From: Cryoendolithus antarcticus
Taxonomy: Eukaryota; Ascomycota; Dothideomycetes; Cladosporiales; Cladosporiaceae
Assembly: GCA_002077065.1 (NCBI GenBank)
Contig: NAJO01000014.1
Span: 248,001-312,000 of the forward strand
Reading direction: 5' to 3'
Length of the DNA: 64,000 bases
Shown here: positions 30,159 to 40,248 of the stretch, one piece after another
Layout of the letters: each line of letters opens with the position of its first letter
How positions within the stretch are numbered: position 1 is the stretch's first letter
The notes under the pieces: model-generated
The model's input: the letters and a program-made list of their open reading frames with translations, nothing else
The model's database searches: none
Told to the model about the DNA's origin: nothing
Position numbers and translations under genes: made by a program

Positions 30159-33100
30159 TCAGTCCTCGAACGTGACCTGCCTCCTCTTCTTCTCCTTGAC
30201 CTTGGCCTGTGTCTCGCCCTCATCGACCACCGGCTCATGCTCGACCGCTGGCTCTAACACAGGCTCGTCACCATTGCCTTCCTTCGGCTTCTTCTTCTTC
30301 TTTTTCTTCTTCGTCACCTCCCCGTTCTCACCCTCTCCCTTCTGGTCGAAATCGAGACCAACACGCACCTTCTTCTTCCTTCTGCTCTTCACAACAGTAC
30401 CCTCTGCTTCGGGCTCCTCGATCTGCTCCGCCTGCCGCTGCATCTGCAGTCTCAAGCGCTCGACTTCCTTGACTGCGCGTATCATCTCCTCTTCCTCTTG
30501 CTGGCGTCGCTCGAAATCAAGCTTGCTTGTGCCCTGGCTGGTCTCGTCCAGAGACAGAGAAGCGAGAGCAGAGCTATCCATCTGTAGTAGACTTTTCGAG
30601 GGGCGAGAGGCCGCGCTTACTTTGGACGGCTTGTTTACGGCAGGAGCAGAAGTCACATCACCACCACCAAGCGTCTCGTCCGAGGTAATCTCGAAATGTC
30701 GCTTTGCTCTCTTCGCAGGCTTATGCTTCGTAGAGCGAGATCGATCAGAATCGGACTGTGTGCCTCGGGCATCGCGAAGCTGGCCAAGATCGAGCTCCAT
30801 TACAGGTATAGCGTCTACGTCCAGCTCATCGCCGTTCTGACTCCGCAGTATGTTATGTATGGGCGTTGAAGTGCCTGAGGCTCGTTCGGAGTCGATGTAG
30901 TAGGGGTCATCCTTGTACCGCTCTCGTCTCTCGAGCCACTTTCGCTCGAGCGCCTTTGGATCGAGGAGCGACTCGGTGTCCTGGGACTTGCTGGCCTTGT
31001 GTCCGTTGCTGGTGCCCTCGAGCCGCTCTGAAGCTGACTTGTTGTATTCGGTCTTCACTACTGAGGGCTTTTCGTGATAGAAGCGACGGACTTCGTTGTC
31101 ATCGCCCTCGTACTCTGTGTCGTAGTCGACTGAAGCCAATATCATGTGAAGACTGCTGTTAATCGGCAGATCAAGATCAAAGTCTTCAGGTTGAGGCACG
31201 TTCCGAATTGCTGTAGGAGCCACAGGGTTGAGCTCAATGCCAGTGAAGAGAGACGGGATCGCTTGAGTCAGCAGAAGTGGCGGGTCTGCAACACTGCCGT
31301 CAACGGACTCGACGGAGTGATTCGATGAGGCTTCAGAGACAAGTCGCATGAGGTCAAGGTACTCGACTGCGCGCTCCTGTACCTCAAGAATCGGATGCAG
31401 TGTCAGTGGCTCCAAGAAATGCACCACGCGGGCCACAAGTAGTACGACGTACGATCGCCTACCTTCCGTCCATGGGCCTTGTTGATCGCTTGTGAGTACA
31501 GTGAAGACCTTCGGAATAGCATGCAGCAGGAGCGACAGCGCTTCTGCAGGCAATCTAGCGTTGGCAGTGTGTAGCATGGACGTAAGCACAGCCTCGGGAT
31601 CGGGTAGCATATTGGCGTACTCGCCAGCGATGAAAGCAGCCGGGCCGAGAACGCCAGCTGAGCCTGTGCCCTCTCGTTGCTCGACGAGTAAAAAGTTTTG
31701 CGCTGCCGCTGCTGCTTCAGGTCGTACGCCTTTCACACGAATAGCAACGTTGAGGAGCTCAGCACCAATGGCATCTGATACGCTCGTCTTACCTACTCGC
31801 GCAGTGCCGAAGCTGCCAGAAGCTGTGCCAGGAGGACATTGGCCCACAAGATCCACCAAGATGTTGATGTACCAATCGAAGTCGTCCATGTTGGCATAGC
31901 TGTCCTTCGAACACAATTCTAGGACACGCTCGATTACTAGGATGCGGTAATCCTCTGGCAATGGCGGTGGCTGATCTGATCTCCGCTCGCTCTTTGGCAC
32001 GGACATAGCTGTACCTTCATCATCGTCGTCCGCCATTGGAATGATGCCATCCTGTGCTACTCGCTCGATGTCCGCCTCGGTAGGTGGCAGCTGTTTGCCC
32101 GCTGTCTTCAATTGCTTCAGTAATCTCTGCACGACCGCCTGTAAGTTATTCGAGTTGATCATGCCGATGACCAAATCCAGTGCGCGAGTGCGTATCGATA
32201 TGTCGGCATCATCGATGCACTCCAGGATCACATCCTGATGGTCCGCAACGAGGTTTGCGTGTGATGCTGTGATCTTTGCGAAGGCTAGCAATGCTACGTA
32301 GCGCAGGTTTGGATCGCCCTGAACGACGAGCATGGCTCGTAGCTTGCTCACACACAGCCGAGCAATTTCGTCACCCTCGGTTGTCCCTCCAGCTGCCTCC
32401 ATGATGCCACCTTGGATGATGCCATTGATACACTCGTAGAGCAGACTCATCGCAGGCGTTGTCTTGATCAGACTCGTCAGTGGGGGAAGCAGCTTCTTGA
32501 CCAGTCGAGGCTCGAGGGGCGTAAGCTGAGAGAAGAGCTTGATGATTTTGATAGCCATCCAGTTGTTACCACCTTGAGTGAGAAGCTCGAACAGTCGTGG
32601 AGCCAGTGGAAGGAAGTCCTGTGGTCGCCTCCAGCCCAGCTCACAGACTACATTCACGATTGCCGCAGTGACGGAGGGATCCTCGCTCTCGTCCAACAAT
32701 CTTTCCTTGATCTTTGGCCATGCTGGGCGCAGTGTTTCTGGATACACAACAGCGAGTCTGTACAAAGTGACAATCGACTTCTTCCTGATTGCTGGACTCG
32801 AATGTGAAACTCTTGACAAGAGATCTGAGAGAAGAGAGTTCGCCATACTCGGGTTGATGACGTGAGGTATAGCTCCAAGAGGCAGACTGATCAGGTTTTT
32901 GTCCGGACTGGTCAAGTCTTTCTTCAGTAAATTCTCCGCCAGCATCAGGACCTCAGTGTCCGGCCTGAAGCTCTGAACCGCAGCTAGATAGCCTACTCGC
33001 TTATGCAGGTACTTTGCTGAGGACATGACCTCGAGTACATTGAACGAGGCCCAACCCATATCATGCCCGAACATCTCCAAGTATACCAGCTTCATCAGAG

Positions 33101-33236
33101 CTGTAGCCTTCGCATCCATATCATTCGTCTTGATCTCCTTCCTGCATTCTTGCAGAGCGGTTTGAATGTACTCTCTTTCATGGCCTTTGTGGGCACGCAG
33201 GCCACGAATGAGTTGTAGAACATCCTTCTCGAACAT
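30159..33236 (-). CDS. APL5: AP-3 adaptor complex subunit delta
   Basis: Large subunit of the AP-3 adaptor, which sorts cargo from the Golgi or endosome to the vacuole. Single exon of 1025 residues from the ATG at 33236. I prefer this start because MFEKDVLQLIRGLRAHKG is the canonical N-terminus. A 20-codon upstream extension has no protein character. The adaptin trunk is strongly marked: EMFGHDMGWASFNVLEVMSS, KRVGYLAAVQSF, VTLYRLAVVYPETLRPAWPKIKERL, VVCELGWRRPQDFLPLAPRLFELL, NNWMAIKIIKLFSQLTPLEPRL and LLYECINGIIQGG. The hinge is acidic and Ser-rich. The C-terminal part is charged with a run of eight Lys. It is divergent from EMC2. Confidence 0.95.
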   Translation of the reverse strand: MFEKDVLQLIRGLRAHKGHEREYIQTALQECRKEIKTNDMDAKATALMKLVYLEMFGHDMGWASFNVLEVMSSAKYLHKRVGYLAAVQSFRPDTEVLMLAENLLKKDLTSPDKNLISLPLGAIPHVINPSMANSLLSDLLSRVSHSSPAIRKKSIVTLYRLAVVYPETLRPAWPKIKERLLDESEDPSVTAAIVNVVCELGWRRPQDFLPLAPRLFELLTQGGNNWMAIKIIKLFSQLTPLEPRLVKKLLPPLTSLIKTTPAMSLLYECINGIIQGGIMEAAGGTTEGDEIARLCVSKLRAMLVVQGDPNLRYVALLAFAKITASHANLVADHQDVILECIDDADISIRTRALDLVIGMINSNNLQAVVQRLLKQLKTAGKQLPPTEADIERVAQDGIIPMADDDDEGTAMSVPKSERRSDQPPPLPEDYRILVIERVLELCSKDSYANMDDFDWYINILVDLVGQCPPGTASGSFGTARVGKTSVSDAIGAELLNVAIRVKGVRPEAAAAAQNFLLVEQREGTGSAGVLGPAAFIAGEYANMLPDPEAVLTSMLHTANARLPAEALSLLLHAIPKVFTVLTSDQQGPWTEGRRSYVVLLVARVVHFLEPLTLHPILEVQERAVEYLDLMRLVSEASSNHSVESVDGSVADPPLLLTQAIPSLFTGIELNPVAPTAIRNVPQPEDFDLDLPINSSLHMILASVDYDTEYEGDDNEVRRFYHEKPSVVKTEYNKSASERLEGTSNGHKASKSQDTESLLDPKALERKWLERRERYKDDPYYIDSERASGTSTPIHNILRSQNGDELDVDAIPVMELDLGQLRDARGTQSDSDRSRSTKHKPAKRAKRHFEITSDETLGGGDVTSAPAVNKPSKVSAASRPSKSLLQMDSSALASLSLDETSQGTSKLDFERRQQEEEEMIRAVKEVERLRLQMQRQAEQIEEPEAEGTVVKSRRKKKVRVGLDFDQKGEGENGEVTKKKKKKKKPKEGNGDEPVLEPAVEHEPVVDEGETQAKVKEKKRRQVTFED

Positions 33237-33655
33237 CTTGCCGTCTTCCTTGTGATCTTGGTGCACCCGGCAAGACTTGTACCTGCTTCGCTGCACTCAA
33301 GTAGAAGTTATATGGCCAGTCCTCCCTCTTCGGATCTTCACTGGGTCCCAGCAGTGCTCGCATCATGTCATTGATCACGCATCAGGGCCAGTAGATCATT
33401 TCTGCGCGGAGGGAGTCCAGAACTCAGCAAGATACACTGCTGTGGTCGAGGTGGATGTCTGACAGATGATGTCTCCATTCTGGTAGAGTGAAGTCGATAT
33501 TGATGGGCTGCCCCACTATAACGCACGATATTGATTAAACCTGGATACGTATTAAGCAATACCCTCCAGCCCAAGATGAGTACATTTACTTGTCTCTCTT
33601 GTCGACCTCCACTTACTTACCAACTGTCCTCTAGCCAACACGCTGACCCGCCACC
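33237..33655. promoter_or_regulatory. Shared divergent promoter, AP-3 delta / EMC2
   Basis: 419 bases between the two start codons, with no gene inside. Both promoters must lie here. C/T-rich sequence precedes the EMC2 start. Confidence 0.45.
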
Positions 33656-34684
33656 ATGTCTCTCACTCTCCTCCAACCCGCAACGAGCACCTCGCCGCCT
33701 TCCGCCATCTCCCTCTCCCGCGCTGGCACCAACTTCATCAAATCTCAGTCCACCTATACCCTCCCCTGGCCCCTCAGCCTCCTTGCGAACGAATCCCAAG
33801 AGAAATGGCAAATCTACGAGAACGTCTTCCTCGCCTGTCTCCGCACCGGGGACCATCAAAGCGCTTCCCGGTGCCTTGAGAAGTTGGTAGACCGCTTCGG
33901 CAAGTCAAACGAACGGGTCATTGCGCTACGTGGACTCTTCCAGGAAGCCACTGCAGCCGATGACGCTGCGCTAGGAGAGGTTCTCAAGCAGTATGATCAA
34001 TTCATAGTGGATGATCCAACGGTGTTCCCCATCAGAAAGCGGAGAGCAGCGTTGCTGAGGAGCATGGGAAAATTGAATGAGGCTGTGGTTGCTTTGACGG
34101 AGCTTGTAGATGTTTCGCCTACGGATGCTGAGTCTTGGGCGGAGCTGGCTGATTGCTATCTGACGAAAGGCTCATTCGAGCAGGCTGTGTTCTGCTTGGA
34201 GGAGGTGCTGCTGGTGACGCCCAATGCGTGGAATATGCATGCAAGACTGGGAGAGGTACTGTTCCTGCGCGCGAACGATGCGGAAGGGGCGGAGAAGGCA
34301 CAGGGTCTTGCTGAGGCAATGCGGAGGTTCTGCCGGAGCGTGGAGCTATGCGATGACTATTTGAGAGGCTACTACGGTCTGAAGCTGGTACGTCTGACAT
34401 GTACCGAGTTGTCGTGCCCATTGCTGACAAGTCTCCAGTCCACGAACCGACTCATTCCCTTGCTGTCAATCCCAAATTCGAAGTCTGGCAAGTCGACCGA
34501 TACCGCTTCGGCCCTTCCATCGCAGGCAACAGTACAGAAGCTCAATCAACTCGCGACTCTGAAGCTGGGCGACATTCTGCGACGCAGCAAAGGCGACCAG
34601 AAGACCTGGGACGGCTACAGTGAAGCAGAGCTAATCGCTGCCAAGGAGCTTCTTGACCGCGACTCGGACGACGTTGCTCGATGA
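33656..34684 (+). CDS. EMC2: ER membrane protein complex subunit 2 (EMC2)
   Basis: Cytosolic TPR subunit of the ER membrane complex, the insertase for tail-anchored and multipass proteins. Exons 33656-34387 and 34439-34684 give 325 residues. Key segments: WQIYENVFLACLRTGD, SASRCLEKLVDRFG, SNERVIALRGLFQEA, DDPTVFPIRKRRAALLRSMGK, AVVALTELVDVSPTDAESWAELADCYL and QAVFCLEEVLLVTPNAWNMHARLGEVLF. These are successive TPR helices in the order seen in EMC2/Oca3 proteins. The 51-base intron is in phase and has no stop, so retention would insert 17 residues in a helix (after YYGLKL). The start has the expected N-terminal spacing. Confidence 0.9.
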   Translation: MSLTLLQPATSTSPPSAISLSRAGTNFIKSQSTYTLPWPLSLLANESQEKWQIYENVFLACLRTGDHQSASRCLEKLVDRFGKSNERVIALRGLFQEATAADDAALGEVLKQYDQFIVDDPTVFPIRKRRAALLRSMGKLNEAVVALTELVDVSPTDAESWAELADCYLTKGSFEQAVFCLEEVLLVTPNAWNMHARLGEVLFLRANDAEGAEKAQGLAEAMRRFCRSVELCDDYLRGYYGLKLVRLTCTELSCPLLTSLQSTNRLIPLLSIPNSKSGKSTDTASALPSQATVQKLNQLATLKLGDILRRSKGDQKTWDGYSEAELIAAKELLDRDSDDVAR

Positions 34685-35597
34685 AGTGTGCCCAGCTCCG
34701 TCTGGTAATCATGAACGGTCAGAGGTTTCTCTAGCAAGGGTCTGCAGTGTGCAATGAGCAATATCCGAAGCGCTCGGAGGCAATTACGACACACGCCGTA
34801 TAGCAGATCGACCACAATCGCCGGGACCACATGCGGACGATACCTGTGATACCACGGATGCCCTCGTGGATCTATACCTAGCAGTAGAGACTGTGGGTGT
34901 CCTTTGACTGGTGGCGCCCTGTTCTACGCTAAGAAACGGTCGTCTTGGCAGGGCATCTCCCTACGGAGACATCCTCCTAGGGACAAGCGGACCGCGGCAT
35001 CGCGCCCAGCCACTCTACATTGGACGCAGATATGAACTGGGGAAGTTATGGAAGCTTCGCGTCCGCGGTGGTCGCGGGGGTCGCGCTGATCAAGTCGCTC
35101 ATATGCAACGAGCAACACGAGCACATGCTTGTTGTTGGATAGCTACCAAACATGGAGCTCAGTCTTGCGCCCTGGCATGCCTCCTTTATCACCCTCTCAT
35201 GAGGCTCTATGTACCCGCGCGGCACAACTCCGGCGGTCTCTGTCACATATCCAGCAAGATCATGAGTTAAACCACAGCACGTCAAATAATGGATGTGCTG
35301 AGACTGGGCGTGCGGCTTCCAATGGAACATCAGCGCATGGGGCTACGGCAGCAAGACGTGCGGTCTGCAGCTCGTAGATAACCGCAGTCCGAGTATCACC
35401 TGTCAATGATGCTCATGTGCGGCACAGCATGTTCCTCAACTTAGCTCGCAACTGCAACCTGCTGCCTAGAGGTGAGCTTCAGATCATGTGATCTCTCTCA
35501 CTTTTCAGTACCTTGAAACTTCCGCTCGCCTGTGCACATCTTGTTCCCGAACAACAAACAGTCCTCATCATAGACTTCATATAAAAGTTTCTCCGCC
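34685..35597. other. Intergenic region, 0.9 kb
   Basis: Between EMC2 and an unknown gene on the same strand. Open frames here are short and mutually overlapping. No RNA gene or repeat seen. Confidence 0.5.
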
Positions 35598-36356
35598 ATG
35601 GTCCTCATCAAATGGCCCTGCGCCCCAGAAGATGTCGAAGCCACTATCGCGGTCTCGATCTCAACAACCCCCCGCACCCTCTCAATCTCGACCATGAAGC
35701 AAGAAGCCGAAACCCCAAACCCAGTCTTCGCCATCAACATCCACGCCCGTTGCATCTCAAGCACCCAACCCAACCGCGCCATCACCATCAAATCGGACGG
35801 CCTAATCTTCGACAATACTGGCTCTGGCTTCGATACCCTAGCCCTAGGTGTACTGAGTGGCTTGGTCGCCGTCGACGCTCCAGAGGAGAGACAGAAGTAT
35901 ATCTCCTTCGGAATGATGAGACCTCACTATGCTCGAGAGGAGACGAGTGATGCCGCCTGCCTGCGCGAGTGGCCACGCGCCGCGTTCCTGACTGTGCCGG
36001 CGATGGCTACGGGTGAAGAGGCTGTCGTGAGCTATCCGATCACTGTGGAGCGTCTTTTCCAGTACTCCCACAAGAAGACTCCCGAGTACTTCGCTCCAGG
36101 GGAGGAGTACCGGATTAGTATTCATCCTGGCTATGTTGGGTGTTTGTGGTGGTGCTGGGGAGGGTTGAATGATGACTTGAAGGACAAGAAACTCAATGTT
36201 TTCAAGGAAGGGGAGCGTACGACAATTTGCGCGCCTCTCAGACCTAGTGATGCTGAGATCGAGAGGGAGAAATGGGTACTTGGGGAGGATGTTTCGCATC
36301 TTCAAATTGTATGTGAGGCTAGTGATCGGAGCTGCGAGATTGGGATTGTGGAGTGA
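35598..36356 (+). CDS. Unknown conserved-looking protein
   Basis: 252 residues from an ATG in good context (CCGCCATGG). The sequence looks like a beta-rich globular domain: FAINIHARCISS, RAITIKSDGLIFDN, PEERQKYISFGMMRPHY, VVSYPITVERLF, GEEYRISIHPGYVGCLWWCWGGL and HLQIVCEASDRSCEIGIVE. The repeated strand-like segments and the GCLWWCWGG motif suggest an immunoglobulin-like or similar fold, but I cannot name a family. No signal peptide, no membrane span, no intron. It converges on the lectin gene with 97 bases between stops. Confidence 0.75.
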   Translation: MVLIKWPCAPEDVEATIAVSISTTPRTLSISTMKQEAETPNPVFAINIHARCISSTQPNRAITIKSDGLIFDNTGSGFDTLALGVLSGLVAVDAPEERQKYISFGMMRPHYAREETSDAACLREWPRAAFLTVPAMATGEEAVVSYPITVERLFQYSHKKTPEYFAPGEEYRISIHPGYVGCLWWCWGGLNDDLKDKKLNVFKEGERTTICAPLRPSDAEIEREKWVLGEDVSHLQIVCEASDRSCEIGIVE

Positions 36357-36453
36357 TGCAGACTCTTACTTACCCCAGTCCCAAACAGCGTATCGCACCG
36401 AGCCTCTGCGAGTGACCTGCCACGCTGGAGCTGCCGTACCGTACCACCAGTCT

Positions 36454-37299
36454 CTACCCAATAGCAATGTAATCCGCGCTACAAGCATACTCACTCCCAG
36501 TCTCCATCCGCCACGTGAAGCCCTCCTTACTTACGACCTCCACCACGCTCGCCACTTTCACTGGATTCTTCGCAGGATGATCGATCATGCTCAGCCCCGA
36601 CAGCACCGTTGGCTTGTTCTTGAACTTGCCCTCAGGGAATTCGATCCTCTTCTCCTTCTCCTTCTGCGGCTTCGACACCGCTCCAGCCTCCACGAATTGA
36701 CCGCAGTGCATATTCTTTTTCCCCTTCTTGATCGCGATCCAGGTCACGTTCACGGAGTAGATCTTATTGTGACCCCATGTATCGATATGCACCTTGAAGC
36801 CTTTTGATGTGATGTCTGTAGCGTAGGTGTGGACGTGCCAGCTCGTTACATTCGAGGCACCAGTGAGGTCGAGCTTTTTGAACCAGAGCACGATAGTAGG
36901 AGGTTCTTCGAAAGGTGTGTCGAAGGTGATGTCTCCGCTCTGCTTTTGATCGCGATTCTTGTTGCTCCAGCTCCCGATCTTCGTATCTTTGGCGCCCTTA
37001 GCGGACTCGGTCCAGACCAGCGTGGCATCATTCAGGATGGAATTGTTCCACTTCTCGACGCTGACTTCGAATGCCTTGTCGTTGATCATTGAGACATCGG
37101 CTTGGATACGGATGTTGTCACCGGGCTGAGCGCCACAGTCTATACTGTTGAGACCGAGACCAATAGTTGGTGGACTGGAGTAGCTTTCGGGGAGGGCAAT
37201 AGCACGGGAGTATTTCCAGTCGGAATCCTTGCTGGAGTCTTTGACGGAGGCGATAGTGAAGCTGCCGGTATCCGGTCCGGGATCTGAAAGATGACCCAT
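36454..37299 (-). CDS. Triple H-type lectin domain protein
   Basis: 281 residues, no signal peptide and no intron. Three tandem units of about 85-90 residues each match the H-type lectin (discoidin C-terminal/Helix agglutinin) pattern. Unit 2 is the clearest: PPTIVLWFKKLDL followed by GFKVHIDTWG and YSVNVTWIAI. Unit 1 has PPTIGLGLNSIDC, AFEVSVEKWN and ATLVWTE. Unit 3 has KPTVLSGLSMIDH, GFTWRMETG and SADYIAIG. The family binds N-acetylgalactosamine and related sugars through a shallow site at a trimer interface. Lack of a secretion signal points to a cytosolic or non-classically released lectin, as for other fungal lectins with a defence or storage role. The actual ligand is not predictable here. 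Confidence 0.8.
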   Translation of the reverse strand: MGHLSDPGPDTGSFTIASVKDSSKDSDWKYSRAIALPESYSSPPTIGLGLNSIDCGAQPGDNIRIQADVSMINDKAFEVSVEKWNNSILNDATLVWTESAKGAKDTKIGSWSNKNRDQKQSGDITFDTPFEEPPTIVLWFKKLDLTGASNVTSWHVHTYATDITSKGFKVHIDTWGHNKIYSVNVTWIAIKKGKKNMHCGQFVEAGAVSKPQKEKEKRIEFPEGKFKNKPTVLSGLSMIDHPAKNPVKVASVVEVVSKEGFTWRMETGSEYACSADYIAIG

Positions 37300-37747
37300 G
37301 ATGAGAAGGCAATGGAGTGGAAATAAGAGACGGGAAGAAATTACAACGAAAGTTTGCCTTTTCGCAGTCGAGGAACCAGCCTCGAATACTTATACCAGGT
37401 TAAGCTGTCGTGACCCCGAGAACTACGTAGCCCGCGTCGCAGATTCCGAGTCTATGGACGCTAGCTTCGTCGGACATGCGAGTGCAGACAGACGTTAAGT
37501 CGCTGAGCCAACTTATACAATGGAGATGGTGGAGAGGTGTGAGGGGCCATAGACGCGAGGTGGTGTCATATGGAGTGTGCACTTGCCCAATGTGCCAGAG
37601 CTGTCGGAACGGCAGGTGCGGCCCGCGGGCTAAGATCTACAGCACCTGCATGAAGCCGAGCCGGGGGCTCGCGTGTTCAGACTGCGCGCGCTGGAGAAGA
37701 CGAGTCAAATTATTCGCATTGGCGATGCTGAAATCTGGCCACGAACG
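37300..37747. other. Divergent intergenic region
   Basis: Promoters of the lectin gene (-) and the ERD1-like gene (+). No further feature seen. Confidence 0.45.
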
Positions 37748-39030
37748 ATGGAGGCGGACGTCGAGACTACCTCCCCTTTCCCAGAGCAGTGGCTGAATCA
37801 GATACTCCCGCTGCCCTACCGCGTTGCGACATTACTGGTAGCAGGTAGGCGCCAAACCGCCCTATCTCACCACTCAGTACAGCACACTGATACATTACAA
37901 CACAGGCGTCTGGCTCTGGGCAATCAACCTCCAATACCTTCACTACAAAGGCATAGACACCTCCTCGCTCCTCCGCTACCCGACCTCCCCCGGCGCGCAC
38001 CAATCAACCTACCGCCTGGCCCTCTTCCTCACGGTCCCCCTCCTCGCTTCCCTCCTCCTCTTCGCCGTCCTCCCCTACCAGATCCTCCCGCTACTGTATC
38101 TCCTCTACCTGGCAGTTGCCCTCATAATCCCCACAGCCTACCTCTCGCGGCGAGGACGGAGCCGCTTCTTAGCAACGTTGAGGCGGGTGAGTGTGGGCGG
38201 TTTAGCGCAGGACCAGGATGGACGATTCGCGGATATACTACTGGCGGATGTGTTGACGAGTTATGCGAAGCCGGTGGCGGATTTGTACGTGGTCGTTTGT
38301 CTGATGGTGCAGGGCAAGGGGGTGCAGGGGCGGCCAGATAGGAGTTGTGGGGGGAGCTATATGGTGCCGTTGCTGATTGGGTTGCCGTTTTTGTGAGTAC
38401 TGCTGCTATCTGCACGGCAGAGGCGAATGCTGACTATCTAACGCTAGGATACGATTTCGGCAATGCATCATTGAAGCCATGCGAGCTCGAGCGCATGGCA
38501 AGACTGGCTTTCAGCACCTCGCCAATGCGATGAAGTACTCGACTGCATTTCCCGTACTCATCTGCTCGGCTATGAAGCGCGAGCTCAACCCTGAGCGCAT
38601 GTGGGCCAGCGAGAAAGGTCTCTCGCGCCTCTGGCTGCTCGCCATCTTCGCCAATTCCCTTTACTCGTTCTATTGGGATGTGGCAAAGGATTGGGATCTC
38701 ACACTCTTCTCGCCTGCTGAAGAGCGCAACAGTCCGGAGCATCCTTGGGGTTTGCGGAAGCAGAGGATCTTCCAGCCGGAGAGCATCTACTATGTGGCCA
38801 TGGCGGTGGACTTGCTGCTGAGATGCACGTGGAGTCTAAAGCTCAGTGTGCATCTGTATCATTTGAATGATCTGGAAGGCGGGATCTTCATGATAGAATT
38901 GTTCGAGATCCTGCGGCGTTGGATGTGGGTCTTCCTGCGGATCGAGACCGAATGGCTTCGGCAGAAGGGCGCGATCACACTAGATAGTGTGCCTCTGGTA
39001 GACCAGCACGCGAAAATCGACGACGACTGA
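37748..39030 (+). CDS. ERD1: ERD1-like EXS-domain membrane protein
   Basis: Polytopic membrane protein of the EXS family. In yeast Erd1 acts in the Golgi, needed for retention of ER luminal proteins and glycosyltransferases and for recycling luminal phosphate. Exons 37748-37844, 37906-38392 and 38448-39030 give 388 residues. N-terminal membrane spans include VATLLVAGVWLWAINLQYL and LFLTVPLLASLLLFAVLPYQIL. The EXS block contains ADILLADVLTSYAKPVADLY, IRFRQCIIEAMRAR, HLANAMKYSTAFPV, LWLLAIFANSLYSFYWDVAKDWDLTL and FEILRRWMWVFLRIETEW. Both junctions restore the frame (VAG/VWLW and LPFL/IRFR). The start at 37748 is the nearest ATG giving a short cytosolic N-terminus. No SPX domain is present, which separates it from XPR1/SYG1. 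Confidence 0.88.
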
Positions 39031-39085
39031 GTCGCGACACTATCACCAGCATCGTTTCGCATCAATGTCACGTTCCAAAGTCCGC

Positions 39086-39733
39086 TCAGCTCACGATCCC
39101 CTCCATCATCTTCTTCTCCCTCGCCTCGAATACCTTCCCCACCGCCATCTCCCCGCTTACCCACTTCTCGACCTCACCGTCCAACTTCCCCAACTCCTCC
39201 CTCTTCCCCGCAACCTCCTTCACCAATCCCTCCTTCCTTCTCTCCAACGCAACCCTAACTCCTTCAAGCCTCTGCCTCTCCCTCATCTCGTCCTCAATCC
39301 GCGCAACCGTAACCTCATGCTCCCCCTTCCCAACATAGTCCTCATGACTTTCCAGGAACTCCTCCACAGACACCATAGGCAGCTTCAAGAACGCATGATC
39401 ATATGTCTCGCAGCCTTCTATCTCGCCGCGGAGGTGCCGTTGCTCGTAGTAGAGGTTTTGGAGGGAGAGGTGCAGGGCGTCGATTTCTTGGCGGAGGAGG
39501 GTTGTTTGGGCTTTCGTGGCGCGGGTGGAGAGCAGGGCTTTGCGATACTGGGCGCGGAGGCTGGCGAGGTGGGTTTTGAGGGTCTTTTGTTGGGCTGAGA
39601 GAGCTAGAGGGGAGGGTGGAGATGAGGAGGAAAGGAGGGACAGTGTTTCGAGGGCGGATTGGCGGGCTAGGCTGGCGGCGGAGAGTACAGAGAGGAGGAG
39701 TGGATCCGTTATGTGGGGTGTGGTGGGGGACAT
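39086..39733 (-). CDS. THOC5-like (Fms-interacting) protein
   Basis: 215 residues from the ATG at 39733. The coiled-coil body (QKTLKTHLASLRAQYRKALL, LRQEIDALHLSLQNLYYEQRHLRGEIEGCE) followed by YDHAFLKLPMVSVEEFLE is the signature of the THOC5/FMIP1 N-terminal region. THOC5 is a subunit of the nuclear THO/TREX complex that couples transcription to mRNA export. The protein is shorter than animal THOC5 and ends soon after a long charged coil, the form I would expect in filamentous ascomycetes. The frame is open further upstream, but the added residues are Pro/Thr/His-rich and unlikely to be coding. It converges on ERD1 with 55 bases between the stops. Confidence 0.8.
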   Translation of the reverse strand: MSPTTPHITDPLLLSVLSAASLARQSALETLSLLSSSSPPSPLALSAQQKTLKTHLASLRAQYRKALLSTRATKAQTTLLRQEIDALHLSLQNLYYEQRHLRGEIEGCETYDHAFLKLPMVSVEEFLESHEDYVGKGEHEVTVARIEDEMRERQRLEGVRVALERRKEGLVKEVAGKREELGKLDGEVEKWVSGEMAVGKVFEAREKKMMEGIVS

Positions 39734-40248
39734 GGTGAGGATTGAGGTATGTTGGGTTCGTGGTGTAGGGATGGGCGGAGGATGTGTTAAGGTGTGTTGA
39801 CGGCGCAATCTGGCGCACGTGCTGTGGATATGCACGATGTGAGGTGAGCCCAGGTGCGATTGTTCTTAGCCTGAGGGAGATCTGTTCAGCCTTGTGGAGT
39901 ACTGTAAAGTAGCCTCGATCGTAGATGGTATTCCATTGGGAAATGGGAGTGAAATTGATGTCACTTTAAGGATCGTTCACATGTCCCGCCTCCTCGGCAC
40001 CATCGTGCCTTCCATTCATGACGAGTCCCGCCCCCAAGTGCCTTCGCATCTTTGGCATTTCGCCCTTACTTTCACTTTCTCACATCACAATAGCTGTTTG
40101 ATCTCTCTTATTCTGTCTTCTCGTATTCTTCCATCGCAGCGCACTGTCCTTAAGAGTACCATTGACTGCAACCCAAGTTTCCCCAGTCTCAGCGATTAGA
40201 CGGCGAAAGGCTCAACACGCGCGAGGAAAGCCTCGAATCGTACCACAG
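39734..40248. other. Divergent intergenic region
   Basis: Promoters of the THOC5-like (-) and PAQR (+) genes. The PAQR frame is open back to 40162 without an ATG, so a short upstream exon may lie here. Nothing else seen. Confidence 0.45.

Noticed and set aside
33237..33296. Upstream 20-residue extension of AP-3 delta
   Set aside because: The canonical adaptin N-terminus begins at the internal Met (33236); the extension looks like leader sequence.
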